The position numbers and the translations under genes are program-made. DNA of 64,000 nt, taken from the NCBI GenBank assembly GCA_036245525.1, contig BTPG01000004.1, forward strand, positions 13,625,343-13,689,342, given 5' to 3'. Below, in pieces: positions 53,461 through 63,793 of this stretch. Position 1 is the stretch's first letter, and every line of letters starts with the position of its first letter. The DNA comes from Semisulcospira habei. Lineage: Eukaryota; Mollusca; Gastropoda; Semisulcospiridae. The notes under the pieces are model-generated. The model did no database searches and was not told the origin of the DNA. It saw nothing but the letters and a program-made list of their open reading frames with translations.

Positions 53461-53479
53461 TTTGTTTAAATGCCCAGTA

Positions 53480-53938
53480 TTATGTTTTGCTCATCAGGTA
53501 ATCGAAACGTTTCGTTTTAAAGATTCCAAGGGATGATATAGTATTCAAATGTGCAGAAATAGTGTTCCATACAAACGGTCCAGAAAAGGATAAACTAGTT
53601 TTGAAAAGGTCAATTCTAGGCAGAGGTCGGGGTAATGTATTGTTCCTTGAGGTCCGTTCGCGTTCTTGCAGTGGCATAAATTTGGTGGTTAGATACTGCG
53701 GTGTCATGTTATTTAATATATTGTGCATAAGGATGCATTTGTTGAAATTAAGTTGTTGACGCAGGCTGAGTATGTTTAGATGTCTAAATTTGTCTGTGGT
53801 AGGAATGGGCCGCGTATCTATCATTTTGACAGCTCTTTTATATATAGAGTTTAACCTGTTCATGTGAACATCACTACAACAGTCCCACACTGTGGAGACA
53901 TAATCAACGTGAGACTTGATATGGGCATGAAAAAACAC
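53480..53938 (-). pseudogene. LINE RT C-terminal domain, downstream piece
   Basis: FFHAHIKSHVDYVSTVWDCC, LNSIYKRAVKMID, LRQQLNFNKCILMHNILN, TTKFMPLQERERTSRNN, FSGPFVWNTISAHLNTISSL and IFKTKRFDYLMS, then stop. No break within. The RT palm is absent. Confidence 0.85.
53926..53937. repeat. 12-bp target-site duplication (CATGAAAAAACA), left
   Basis: Identical to 54768-54779. Confidence 0.85.
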
Positions 53939-54767
53939 TCACAAACCAGATAGGTGAGGCTAGCGCAGGCAGAATTGTACACAAACCAAGAGGAATCACT
54001 CAGCGCCGGACAGACAACAGTTAGATCCCCTGCCCCCGCCTATCAGGCACACAATCGCCAGCCCACAGATAAATACCCAGGTATAGAATAAGACGATCAT
54101 TTGCATCTTCAAAAAAAGATGCATCAGGTCTCTAATATAACCCATGTCTTTCTCCGGAACTTAGGAAGTAGGCAGGAGAAACATACATACACAAACATGA
54201 AGGTGCACTACCATATGTGGTCAGGTAAATACCCTAATTTCCCACAGTCTTTTTTTGAAGATGCAAATGATCGTTTTATTCTATACCTGCGTATTTCTCT
54301 GTGGGCTGGCGATTGGGTGCCTGATAGGCGGGGGCAGGGGATCTAACTGTTGTCTGTCCGGCGCTGAGTGATTCCTCTTGGTTTGTGTACAATTCTGCCA
54401 GCGCTAGCCTCACCTTTCTGGTTTGTGAGTATTTATAACTCGAGGCAAATTTGTATCGCTGTATCGTTACATTGTTGTGTAATGTTCTGTGCATCTACTG
54501 TGGGAAATTAGGGTATTTACCTGACCACATATGGTAGTGCACCTTCGTGTTTGTGTATGTATGTTTCCCCTGCCTACTTCCTAAGTTCCGGAGAAAGACA
54601 TGGGTTATATAAGAGACCTGATGCATCTTTTTTTGAAGATGCAAATGATCGTCTTATTCTATACCTGCGTATTTCTCTGTGGGCTGGCGATTGGGTGCTT
54701 GATAGGCGGGGGCAGGGGATCTAACTGTTGTCTGTCCGGCGCTGAGTGATTCCTCTTGGTTTGTGTA
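53938..54767. mobile_element. 830-bp insert of nested inverted repeats
   Basis: Order: X' (53981-54112), B (54108-54250), X (54249-54390), Y (54391-54497), B' (54498-54640), X (54628-54767), where primes mark inversion. X contains GCTGGCGATTGGGTGC and GGATCTAACTGTTGTCTGTC; B contains TTCTCCGGAACTTAGGAAGT. The first bases (CTCACAAACCAGATAGGTGA) and Y (CTCACCTTTCTGGTTTGTGA) are a third inverted pair. The whole sits between 12-bp duplications. Confidence 0.85.
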
Positions 54768-54779
54768 CATGAAAAAACA
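54768..54779. repeat. 12-bp target-site duplication, right
   Basis: CATGAAAAAACA, identical to 53926-53937. Confidence 0.85.
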
Positions 54780-54897
54780 GTTTACGAGTATGTGTATCCG
54801 TTACTTGTCTAAGCTGGGACAACAGGAAAGTGTTTTTAACAATGGTTTTACAGACTGTATTTATATGCGTCTCCCAACATAATTGTTCGTCAACGTG

Positions 54898-54898
54898 T

Positions 54899-54990
<92 letters not shown>

Positions 54991-55050
54991 CCAGACGGAG
55001 AGAGAGAGAGAGAGAGCCAGACGGAGAGAGAGAAAGAGAGAGAGAACGAA
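54898..55050. repeat. (GA)n microsatellite
   Basis: Long GA tract with short ACAG and CCAGAC interruptions. Confidence 0.9.
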
Positions 55051-55328
55051 CGGGGAGTACCCTTGGGCATGAAGTAGGCTGAGTGTCTAATACACAAAGC
55101 CTGCTAAACACCAACCCGAAGGCAAACTTTATTTCACCTTCAAGTTGAGGACTACCTCGGGGAAAAACGGGAGGACCCCGGGAAAAAAAAAAACAGCATT
55201 TAGCACGGTACACAACAAGTAAGAAGTCATTGAAACAAAGCAAATAATCAAATTCAGTAAGAAAATATTGGTATAAGTGGAGAGTAGGTAGTTGTGAAAC
55301 CGTCTTCAAGGGTAACTAAAAAAAAATA

Positions 55329-55339
55329 AGGGGGGGGGG

Positions 55340-55430
<91 letters not shown>

Positions 55431-55605
55431 GGGGGCGGGGGGGGGGAGAGGGGGGAAGGAGGAAGGAGGAAGGGGGGAGAAGGGAAAAGGAAAAAGCGTA
55501 AAGAGAGAAAGAAGGCTAGAGAAAAGTGTTAAGGGGGGTAGGGTGGGGGGGGGGAGAGAAGGAGAAAGATAGAAAAAAAGGGAGGGGGGGGGGGGCGGAA
55601 GACAA
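55329..55605. repeat. Polypurine tract
   Basis: Nearly 280 bases of G and A on the plus strand, including GA and G runs. Could form triplex or quadruplex structure. Frames through it are low complexity. Confidence 0.85.
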
Positions 55606-55866
55606 CCAGCCAGAGCCACCAGCCCCACCCAACAGGCACCCACCAGCCCACAGAAAAACACACAGGCACACAACGAGACGACCACATACACCCACAAGGG
55701 ATGCACAAGATCGCCCCGCCCCAAAAAACCGCGTATAACTCCGTGGACCGGAAACCGGGCGCCCGACAGGGAAGGGCAAGGGATCAAACTAAACGTTCGG
55801 CCAGCGCTGAGAAAGTCCCCAAGGGAAGTGTGCATATCAACCAGCGCCAGCCTCACCTATCTGGTT
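55606..55866 (+). repeat. Copy of the CTCACCTATCTGGTT repeat family (RTE target)
   Basis: The end CCAGCGCCAGCCTCACCTATCTGGTT matches 54399-54428 and the complement of 53941-53968, showing that the RTE next to it inserted into a dispersed repeat. Confidence 0.6.
55861..55866. repeat. Target-site duplication (CTGGTT), left
   Basis: CTGGTT recurs at 58758-58763. The uninterrupted repeat at 54415-54440 reads CTGGTTTGTGAGTA, and the right flank here reads CTGGTTAGTGAGTA, which confirms the junction. Confidence 0.75.
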
Positions 55867-58757
55867 CATCATCATCATCAGTCCCTTGCCCGAACTGGGC
55901 GTTGGGGGGACTGAAAGGCAGCAGCAACAGACAGTGCTCTCCACTGAGTTCTATTTTGGGCGGTGGCAAGCAAGTCTGACATCTCGAGTTCGGTCCATTC
56001 TTTTATGTTTGCGACCCAACTCTTTCTCTGACGACCTCGCCGACGACTTCCTTCGAGAGTGCCTTGGAGGATAGTCTTGGACAATGTGTTGTGTCGGGTC
56101 ACGTGGCCAAACCAAGCAAGCTTGCGCCGTTTCACGGTTGCCAGAAGGGGTTCATGTGGGCCCACCAGGGAAGTGACGATGCTCCGTACATATTCGTTGG
56201 TCTTGTGCTCGCGGTACGAGATGCGGAGCAACTTCCTCAGGCACTTGTTCTCAAAGGCCTGGATTTTCTTTTCTGAGTCTGCAAGCAGTGTCCAAGTCTC
56301 ACAGCCGTAGAGTAGAATAGACACTATGAGGGACTTGTAAAGCCTGTACTTGATGGTGAAGCTGATGGAGTTACTTCGCCATATCCTGTCCAGCCTGGCC
56401 ATTGCGGATGTTGCTGTACCTATCCTGATACGGATCTCTGCTATGCAACTACCGTCTTTGGACAGGGTGGCTCCCAAGTACTTGAAGCTATTGACCTCTT
56501 CTAGCTTTTGGCCATTCATGTGAATGTTGCTGCTGCTGTCGCTTGTGGTGTTGATCATCACTTTGCTTTTATCCGTACTGATCTCCATGCCATAAGACCC
56601 TGCGCTACTTGAAAGTTTGTCTGTCAGGTTTTGGAGCTCACTATTGCTGCCTGCCATGAGGTCAATGTCGTCTGCGAATCGAAGATTGCACAGAGATCTG
56701 CCACCAATAGAGATTGAAGTATGGTGGTCGTGGAGGGTTTCCTGCATGATCTTCTCCAGGAATATGTTGAAAAGGACAGGAGAGAGCAGGCATCCTTGAC
56801 GGACACCGATCGTCGTCCTGAAGAACTCGCCTGACTGATTGTTAAGTAGAACCGCGCTGCAGGCGTTCTTGTAAAGCGCTTCTATCATTTGGATCAGTCC
56901 CTCCTCTATGTTGAACGATCTCATGACTTGCCAGAGTCCGTCGTGCCAGACGCGATCAAATGCTTTCCTGAAATCAATGAAGTTGTGGTAGAGTTCGCGC
57001 TGATGCTGCAGATGTTTCTCGATCAGGACGCGGCAGTTGAAAATCTGCTCTACAGTGCTTCTTCCAACTCTGAAGCCAGCCTGTTCTTCTGCCAGCAGTT
57101 CCTCAGCGAAAGTTTTGAGGCGGTTGAGAATGATTCTAAGCATTACTTTGCTAGGGTGACTTATCAGACTGATAGTTCTGTAGTTCTGGCACTGTTTCAG
57201 GTTTCCTTTCTTGGGGAGCGGGATCACTAGAGACTGTGTCCATTCTACTGGCCATTTCTTTTGCTCCCAGATCTTTTGACAGAGTGTAGTGAGGACCTTC
57301 GTTGTTACTTCTCCTCCATGTTTCAACAGTTCAGCAGGTACGTTGTCTACACCTGGAGACTTTCCTCCCTTCAGGCCGCGTACGGCTGCTTCCACCTCTT
57401 CAGCTAACACTGGCAGGTCTTCAGCCTTCCTGGCCCCAGCCTTGTTGTTTTGGAGGATGCTGGTGTCTGGCTCAGCCTTGTAGTTATACAAGTCTCGGCA
57501 GTACTCAGTCCATCTGTTTAGTACAGCAGTGTTTTCCGTAAGGAGTTGGCCGCTGCTGTCTTCGATGACTGTGGCTGTTCGCTGTTGAGTCTTGGTGAGG
57601 GTCCTTAGCGTTTCATAAGCCTTCTTGCTGTTGCCATTTGCCATGCCCTCTTCCATGCTACAACACTGGTCTTCAATCCAATCTTCTTTGGCTTCTTTCA
57701 TCCTCTTCCTGATCTTCTTGTTGACAAGTCTGTACTTGTTTGCTGATGTGAGGTTTTGGCCTCTCTTTTTCTTCCAGGCTCTCCTCTCATCACAGAGATC
57801 GAGGATGTCATCGGTGACCCAGGGCTGTTTGCGCTTCCTCTGCTTCCCCAGCACTTCTTCTGCTGTAGAAAGTAACACCTCTTTTATATTTCCAGCAAGG
57901 GTGTCTACGTCGCAGTCCAAAGTAGCCAAGGCTGCAAATCTGCCTCCCACCTGGGCTTGGAAGAGCTCTTCTACTTCCGGGTCTTTTAGCTTCTGGAGGT
58001 CGAATCTGATGCGAGGGTTCTTGCTATCTCGTTTCAATGCCAGCTTCAACTTGAGGCTAGTAAGGACGAGGTTGTGGTCGCTGCCAATATCAGCGCCAGG
58101 AAAGGACCTCGTTTGTGCTTTGTTAACGCTGGATTTGAATCGTCGAGGCAGCAAGATGAAGTCAATCTGGTTATGGACCAGGCCTCCTGGCGATTGCCAT
58201 GTCACTGTTCTTGACTTCTTGTGTGGATGGAGGGTATTAGCAACGGTGAGACGGTGACTCTCTGCGAACTCTAAAAGTCGCAGGCCTCTGTCATTTGTTT
58301 CTCCAAGGCCAAACTTGCCAGCTGTTCCTGCCCATTGTTGGTAGGCGTCAGGGCCGATCTTTGCATTCCAGTCACCGAGGACAGTCAGAATGTCTTTCTT
58401 AGGTGTTTTCTTGATGATGTTGTCCAGTTGTTCGTAAAATTCTTCTAATTCTTCATCATCATGGTCTGCTGTTGGAGCGTATACTTGTATGATAGTGATG
58501 TTGTGCGGTCGGGCGGAGATGCGGATGGAGATTAGTCTGCTTGACACGGGGGTGCAGCTGATGACAGTTCCAACCACCTCTTTCCTTACGATAAAAGCTA
58601 CGCCATGTTCGTGCTTGGTTTCTTTTCCGCTGAACCAGATTTTATGGCCTTCATCTGTTGTTGTTTCTCCGAAGCCTGTCCATCGAACTTCTGCAAGTCC
58701 TACAATGTCCCAGCGATAGCGCTTCAACTCGTGGGTGAGTTCCTTCACTTTGCCGCA
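55867..58757 (-). mobile_element. RTE-type LINE (family 2), long copy, slightly 5'-truncated
   Basis: 2.9 kb on the minus strand with an (ATC)4-like 3' tail and one open frame for endonuclease and RT. It lacks only the first endonuclease strand. Empty-site comparison places both ends. This is the reference for the twin-primed copy at 3186-4700. Confidence 0.92.
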
Positions 58758-58820
58758 CTGGTTAGTGAGTAGTAAAACAGAAGCGACACAGTCAGGTAAA
58801 GGTACAGTTAGCAGACACAA
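55878..58820 (-). CDS. RTE endonuclease-reverse transcriptase
   Basis: 980 codons without a break. The first ~20 residues (to LLLTNQ) are read from flanking DNA. AP endonuclease from residue 22: LAEVRWTG (E44), VYAPTADHD, GDWNAKIG (D150, N152), QIDFILLP (D220), IGSDHNLV (D248, H249). The usual first motif with the metal-site Asn is missing. Linker with basic KQRKRKQPW. RT: GGKSPGVDNVPAELL, YRTISLISHPSKV, AGFRVGRSTVEQ, FIDFRKAFDRVWHDG, GVRQGCLLSPVLFN, FADDIDLMAG (715-718), FKYLGATLSKDGS, then the C-terminal SILLYGCETWTLL region. Single-frame endonuclease plus RT is typical of the RTE clade. RT looks intact; the endonuclease probably is not functional. Confidence 0.92.
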   Translation of the reverse strand: MCLLTVPLPDCVASVLLLTNQCGKVKELTHELKRYRWDIVGLAEVRWTGFGETTTDEGHKIWFSGKETKHEHGVAFIVRKEVVGTVISCTPVSSRLISIRISARPHNITIIQVYAPTADHDDEELEEFYEQLDNIIKKTPKKDILTVLGDWNAKIGPDAYQQWAGTAGKFGLGETNDRGLRLLEFAESHRLTVANTLHPHKKSRTVTWQSPGGLVHNQIDFILLPRRFKSSVNKAQTRSFPGADIGSDHNLVLTSLKLKLALKRDSKNPRIRFDLQKLKDPEVEELFQAQVGGRFAALATLDCDVDTLAGNIKEVLLSTAEEVLGKQRKRKQPWVTDDILDLCDERRAWKKKRGQNLTSANKYRLVNKKIRKRMKEAKEDWIEDQCCSMEEGMANGNSKKAYETLRTLTKTQQRTATVIEDSSGQLLTENTAVLNRWTEYCRDLYNYKAEPDTSILQNNKAGARKAEDLPVLAEEVEAAVRGLKGGKSPGVDNVPAELLKHGGEVTTKVLTTLCQKIWEQKKWPVEWTQSLVIPLPKKGNLKQCQNYRTISLISHPSKVMLRIILNRLKTFAEELLAEEQAGFRVGRSTVEQIFNCRVLIEKHLQHQRELYHNFIDFRKAFDRVWHDGLWQVMRSFNIEEGLIQMIEALYKNACSAVLLNNQSGEFFRTTIGVRQGCLLSPVLFNIFLEKIMQETLHDHHTSISIGGRSLCNLRFADDIDLMAGSNSELQNLTDKLSSSAGSYGMEISTDKSKVMINTTSDSSSNIHMNGQKLEEVNSFKYLGATLSKDGSCIAEIRIRIGTATSAMARLDRIWRSNSISFTIKYRLYKSLIVSILLYGCETWTLLADSEKKIQAFENKCLRKLLRISYREHKTNEYVRSIVTSLVGPHEPLLATVKRRKLAWFGHVTRHNTLSKTILQGTLEGSRRRGRQRKSWVANIKEWTELEMSDLLATAQNRTQWRALSVAAAFQSPQRPVRARD

Positions 58821-58832
58821 GCAAGGTAAAAA

Positions 58833-59360
58833 ATGTTAATCTTTCATATTCATCCCGAGTGGCGCCACAGTGCCCAGTTTCTTAATCAGAAATTTTTCAC
58901 GGTCTTTTCTGGCCCAGACATTACTGGCTTGCATAAGCCAGAGGCCTTTAACCGGAATGTCCGAGACGGAGTGGTCGGCCTGATTGAAATGTCGTCCGAC
59001 CGGTCTGTTGCATTGGTACTTGACAGACTGAAGGTGTTCTTTGAAACGGTCGTTGATGTTTCTTTCCGTCTCTCCAACATAGAGTTAGCCGCATTTCACA
59101 CAGAAGATGACATAAATCACGTTGGTGGTTTGACACGTGACGTATCTGTCTATGTTGAATTTGTAACGTGGACTATTCACCACGGTGGAAGGGCAAATAA
59201 AAGGACACGTCTTGCAATTAGGAACATTGCACGGAGTGGAGCCGGAGGGTCTGGTGGTATGAAGAGGCTTGAGAGTAGAGCGAACAAGCATGTCCCGCAA
59301 ATTAATATCCCTCTTGAAAGCTATCAACGGAGGTTCAGAAAAGATAGCAGCAGATTCTTG
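58833..59360 (-). pseudogene. Penelope-like element, GIY-YIG region with one nonsense codon
   Basis: Minus strand: SEPPLIAFKRDINLRDMLVR, CNVPNCKTCPFICPST (Cys-rich linker), YKFNIDRYVTCQTTNVIYVI, FCVKCG, then TAA at about 59085 where the frame should continue to LYVGETERNINDRFKEH (YIG strand and Arg helix), QCNRPVGRHFNQADHSVSD, KGLWLM, and LGTVAPLGMNMKD with a stop at 58833. Only the single TAA breaks the GIY-YIG domain. It is a different PLE family from those at 6795 and 48101. RT is missing upstream. Confidence 0.85.
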
Positions 59361-59907
59361 ACTGGATGAACCCAGTTAGAAAGAAGGATTTTACGAACCG
59401 GATTGGTGTGGGGATGGTAGATCATGGTTACGATAGGCCTGTCACTATTAGCGGTAGGTTTAGTCTGCAGTATACTCGCGCGACTAAGTTTTTGTACCGT
59501 TTGGAGAGATCACTGAACAACAAAATTCGACAATGCAAAAAAATAAAGAAACTTGTAATGCCGTATGATGGATCCGACGAACTGAAGTTATTAAAGATTC
59601 TTCTCTACGCTGATGATATAACCATGTTCTTGAAAGACGAACATGACCTAAGAAACACTCTTGCCATAGTTGCTCATTTCTCAAAGTTTTCGGGCCTACA
59701 GCTTAAAAAGGCTTTTGTCCTCATGAAGTTGACTTTATTGAGCATTTTTTTCCACTTCTGTGATTCAATATCTCAATTCTGGAAAAGAGTTAAACAATTC
59801 TGTTCAGGAAAATGCAATGTACAGATAGCATAACCCCTGCCCAAACCTTATTGGGATACCAGAAGCAAAAATTGCATTTATTAACCACGTCTCCTTAGTA
59901 GCTAAGC

Positions 59908-59915
59908 TGTGTATT

Positions 59916-59920
<5 letters not shown>
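59908..59920. repeat. 13-bp target-site duplication (TGTGTATTAGCAA), left
   Basis: Identical to 63585-63597. Confidence 0.85.

Positions 59921-59975
<55 letters not shown>
59919..59975 (+). repeat. Poly(A) run, about 55 nt
   Basis: Uninterrupted A tract between the left duplication and the first 530-bp unit. Confidence 0.95.
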
Positions 59976-59977
<2 letters not shown>

Positions 59978-62900
59978 ACCAAGTGAGTAAGAAAAGCACT
60001 GTCAAGGGAGAGAAGTGTGCATGATAGACCAATGATCATAGATCTACTTTGGTCCAAGCACACACACACACAAAAAAAAAGATAGGAAAGAGGGGGCCGC
60101 TAAGTAAGAGACTGAAAGCAATGCATATGGAAGCCCCCCCCCCCCCCCCCCCCCGAAAGGGGGCGTATCACATATCCACTGTTCCAGCCCCTAGGTGCAT
60201 GGAAATTTAAATCTAGGTCCCCCAAGTGGGGGTCCAGATATTGAGCCGGTGTGGACAGCTGTTTCGGTCTTGGCGACCTCGTCAGCACACCATCGGCAAC
60301 ACTGGAGGAAGAGAAGGAATTTCTGCTTACCTGCAAAGAAGACCACATTTTACTGTGGTTTCTGCAGGGGCATACATTCCATGCCTCCACCTAGAGCCAA
60401 ATTTCCACGCACCCTAAGAGAGAACCTACTAAAAAGGGGGAAGGGGTTGCAGTCGAAATTGTAGTAAAAAACTAGACCGAAAGGGTTGACTGCCAGTGCT
60501 TATAATTTAGAAAAAAACTACCAAGTGAGTAAGAAAAGCACTGTCAAGGGAGAGAAGTGTGCATGATAGACCAATGATCATAGATCTACTTTGGTCCAAG
60601 CACACACACAAAAAAAAAGATAGGAAAGAGGGGGCCGCTAAGTAAGAGACTGAAAGCAATGCATATGGATGCCCCCCCCCCCCCCCCGAAAGGGGGCGTA
60701 TCACATATCCACTGTTACAGCCCCTAGGTGCATGGAAATTTAAATCTAGGTCCCCCAAGTGGGGGTCCAGATATTGAGCCGGTGTGGACAGCTGTTTCGG
60801 TCTTGGCGACCTCGTCAGCACACCATCGGCAACACTGGAGGAAGAGAAGGAATTTCTGCTTACCTGCAAAGAAGACCACATTTTACTGTGGTTTCTGCAG
60901 GGGCATACATTCCATGCCTCCACCTAGAGCCAAATTTCCATGCACCCTAAGAGAGAACCTACTAAAAAGGGGGAAGGGGTTGCAGTCGAAATTGTAGTAA
61001 AAAACTAGACCGAAAGGGTTGATTGCCAGTGCTTATAATTTAGAAAAAAACTACCAAGTGAGTAAGAAAAGCACTGTTAAGGGAGAGAAGTGTGCATGAT
61101 AGACCAATGATCATAGATCTACTTTGGTCCAAGCACACACACACAAAAAAAAAAGATAGGAAAGAGGGGGCCGCTAAGTAAGAGACTGAAAGCAATGCAT
61201 ATGGAAGCCCCCCCCCCCCCCCCGAAAGGGGGCGTATCACATATCCACTGTTCCAGCCCCTAGGTGCATGGAAATTTAAATCTAGGTCCCCCAAGTGGGG
61301 GTCCAGATATTGAGCCGGTGTGGACAGCTGTTTCGGTCTTGGCGACCTCGTCAGCACACCATCGGCAACACTGGAGGAAGAGAAGGAATTTCTGCTTACC
61401 TGCAAAGAAGACCACATTTTACTGTGGTTTCTGCAGGGGCATACATTCCATGCCTCCACCTAGAGCCAAATTTCCATGCACCATAGTAGGTTCTCTCTTA
61501 GGGTGCATGGAAATTTGGCTCTAGGTGGAGGCATGGAATGTATGCCCCTGCAGAAACCACAGTAAAATGTGGTCTTCTTTGCAGGTAAGCAGAAATTCCT
61601 TCTCTTCCTCCAGTGTTGCCGATGGTGTGCTGACGAGGTCGCCAAGACCGAAACAGCTGTCCACACCGGCTCAATATCTGGACCCCCACTTGGGGGACCT
61701 AGATTTAAATTTCCATGCACCTAGGGGCTGGACAGTGGATATGTGATACGCCCCCTTTCGGGGGGGGGGGGGGGCTTCCATATGCATTGCTTTCAGTCTC
61801 TTACTTAGCGGCCCCCTCTTTCCTATCTTTTTTTTTTTTTTTTTTTTTGTGTGCTTGGACCAAAGTAGATCTATGATCATTGGTCTATCATGCACACTTC
61901 TCTCCCTTGACAGTGCTTTTCTTACTCACTTGGTAGTTTTTTTCTAAATTATAAGCACTGGCAGTCAACCCTTTCGGTCTAGGTTTTTACTACAATTTCG
62001 ACTGCAACCCCTTCCCCCTTTTTAGTAGGTTCTCTCTTAGGGTGCATGGAAATTTGGCTCTAGGTGGAGGCATGGAATGTATGCCCCTGCAGAAACCACA
62101 GTAAAATGTGGTCTTCTTTGCAGGTAAGCAGAAATTCCTTCTCTTCCTCCAGTGTTGCCGATGGTGTGCTGACGAGGTCGCCAAGACCGAAACAGCTGTC
62201 CACACCGGCTCAATATCTGGACCCCCACTTGGGGGACCTAGATTTAAATTTCCATGCACCTAGGGGCTGGAACAGTGGATATGTGATACGCCCCCTTTCG
62301 GGGGGGCTTCTATATGCATTGCTTTCAGTCTCTTACTTAGCGGCCCCCTCTTTCCTACCTTTTTTTTTTTTTTTTTTTTGTGTGCTTGGACCAAAGTAGA
62401 TCTATGATCATTGGTCTATCATGCACACTTCTCTCCCTTGACAGTGCTTTTCTTACTCACTTGGTAGTTTTTTTCTAAATTATAAGCACTGGCAGTCAAC
62501 CCTTTCGGTCTAGTTTTTTACTACAATTTCGACTGCAACCCCTTCCCCCTTTTTAGAAGGTTCTCTCTTAGGGTGCATGGAAATTTGGCTCTAGGTGGAG
62601 GCATGGAATGTATGCCCCTGCAGAAACCACAGTAAAATGTGGTCTTCTTTGCAGGTAAGCAGAAATTCCTTCTCTTCCTCCAGTGTTGCCGATGGTGTGC
62701 TGACGAGGTCGCCAAGACCGAAACAGCTGTCCACACCGGCTCAATATCTGGATCCCCACTTGGGGGACCTAGATTTAAATTTCCATGCACCTAGGGGCTG
62801 GAACAGTGGATATGTGATACGCCCCCTTTCGGGGGGGCTTCCATATGCATTGCTTTCAGTCTCTTACTTAGCGGCCCCCTCTTTCCTATCTTCTTTTTTT

Positions 62901-63584
62901 TGTTTGTGTGTGCTTGGACCAAAGTAGATCTATGATCATTGGTCTATCATGCACACTTCTCTCCCTTGACAGTGCTTTTCTTACTCACTTGGTAGTTTTT
63001 TTCTAAATTATAAGCACTGGCAGTCAACCCTTTCGGTCTAGTCTTTTACTACAATTTCGACTGCAACCCCTTCCCCCTTTTTAGTAGGTTCTCTCTTAGG
63101 GTGCATGGAAATTTGGCTCTAGGTGGAGGCATGGAATGTATGCCCCTGCAGAAACCACAGTAAAATGTGGTCTTCTTTGCAGGTAAGCAGAAATTCCTTC
63201 TCTTCCTCCAGTGTTGCCGATGGTGTGCTGACGAGGTCGCCAAGACCGAAACAGCTGTCCACACCGGCTCAATATCTGGACCCCCACTTGGGGGACCTAG
63301 ATTTAAATTTCCATGCACCTAGGGGCTGGAACAGTGGATATGTGATACGCCCCCTTTCGGGGGGGGGGGGGGGGGCTTCCATATGCATTGCTTTCAGTCC
63401 CTTACTTAACGGCCCCCTCTTTCCTATCTTTTTTTTTTTTTTTTTGTGTGCTTGGACCAAAGTAGATCTATGATCATTGGTCTATCATGCACACTTCTCT
63501 CCCTTGACAGTGCTTTTCTTACTCACTTGGTAGTTTTTTTCTAAATTATAAGCACTGGCAGTCAACCCTTTCGGTCTAGTTTTT
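59921..63584. mobile_element. Palindromic array of seven ~530-bp units inserted as one block
   Basis: Three plus-oriented units start at 59976, 60518 and 61051; four inverted units end at about 61936, 62467, 62995 and 63533. The symmetry centre is near 61483-61490 (GGTGCATGGAAATTTGG arms). Each unit has CTACCAAGTGAGTAAGAAAA, a variable C/G run, GGTGCATGGAAATTTAAATC, and TTTCGGTCTTGGCGACCTCG. A 13-bp duplication flanks the block and the LINE frame closes when it is removed. Each unit keeps an ~89-codon frame (IHSMPPPRAKFP) that I cannot assign. Confidence 0.88.
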
Positions 63585-63597
63585 TGTGTATTAGCAA
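63585..63597. repeat. 13-bp target-site duplication, right
   Basis: TGTGTATTAGCAA, identical to 59908-59920. Confidence 0.85.
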
Positions 63598-63756
63598 GTA
63601 CAAATATGGTACACCAATAGATATCATATTTTTGTTTGAATGTGAACTTAGAATAAGAAAGTTTCTGTTGTAGAGACAATAACGTTTCCGGCAGATTCAC
63701 GTAATAGTTGCACGTGACTCACATCTCGAATTACAGTAACTGTGAAACTGTTTGTA

Positions 63757-63760
<4 letters not shown>

Positions 63761-63791
<31 letters not shown>
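63761..63791. repeat. (CT)n microsatellite
   Basis: About 15 CT dinucleotides abutting the RT fragment. Confidence 0.95.

Positions 63792-63793
<2 letters not shown>

Larger units (their letters stand above)
53463..54897 (-). mobile_element. LINE 3' part (Jockey/CR1-like), split by an 830-bp insertion
   Basis: The RT C-terminal region lies in two pieces on the minus strand: 54780-54897 and 53480-53937. Removing 53938-54767 and one copy of the 12-bp CATGAAAAAACA joins CKTIVKNTFLLSQLRQVTD...RKLFFHA to HIKSHVDYVSTVWDCC in one frame. Confidence 0.85.
59480..63690 (+). mobile_element. L1/Tx1-type LINE fragment interrupted by the palindromic array
   Basis: RT palm and tail: KLLKILLYADDITMFLKDEH, DLRNTLAIVAHFSKFSGLQL, then with frame changes IPEAKIAFINHVSLVAKLCIS, broken at 59920 and resumed at 63598 as YKYGTPIDIIFLFECEL. 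Removing the array and one duplication copy joins these in frame. It could be the missing 3' part of the LINE at 49330, but that is not shown. Confidence 0.75.

Noticed and set aside
55254..55856. 200-codon minus frame
   Set aside because: Mostly a polypurine tract read as Ser/Pro/Leu low complexity.
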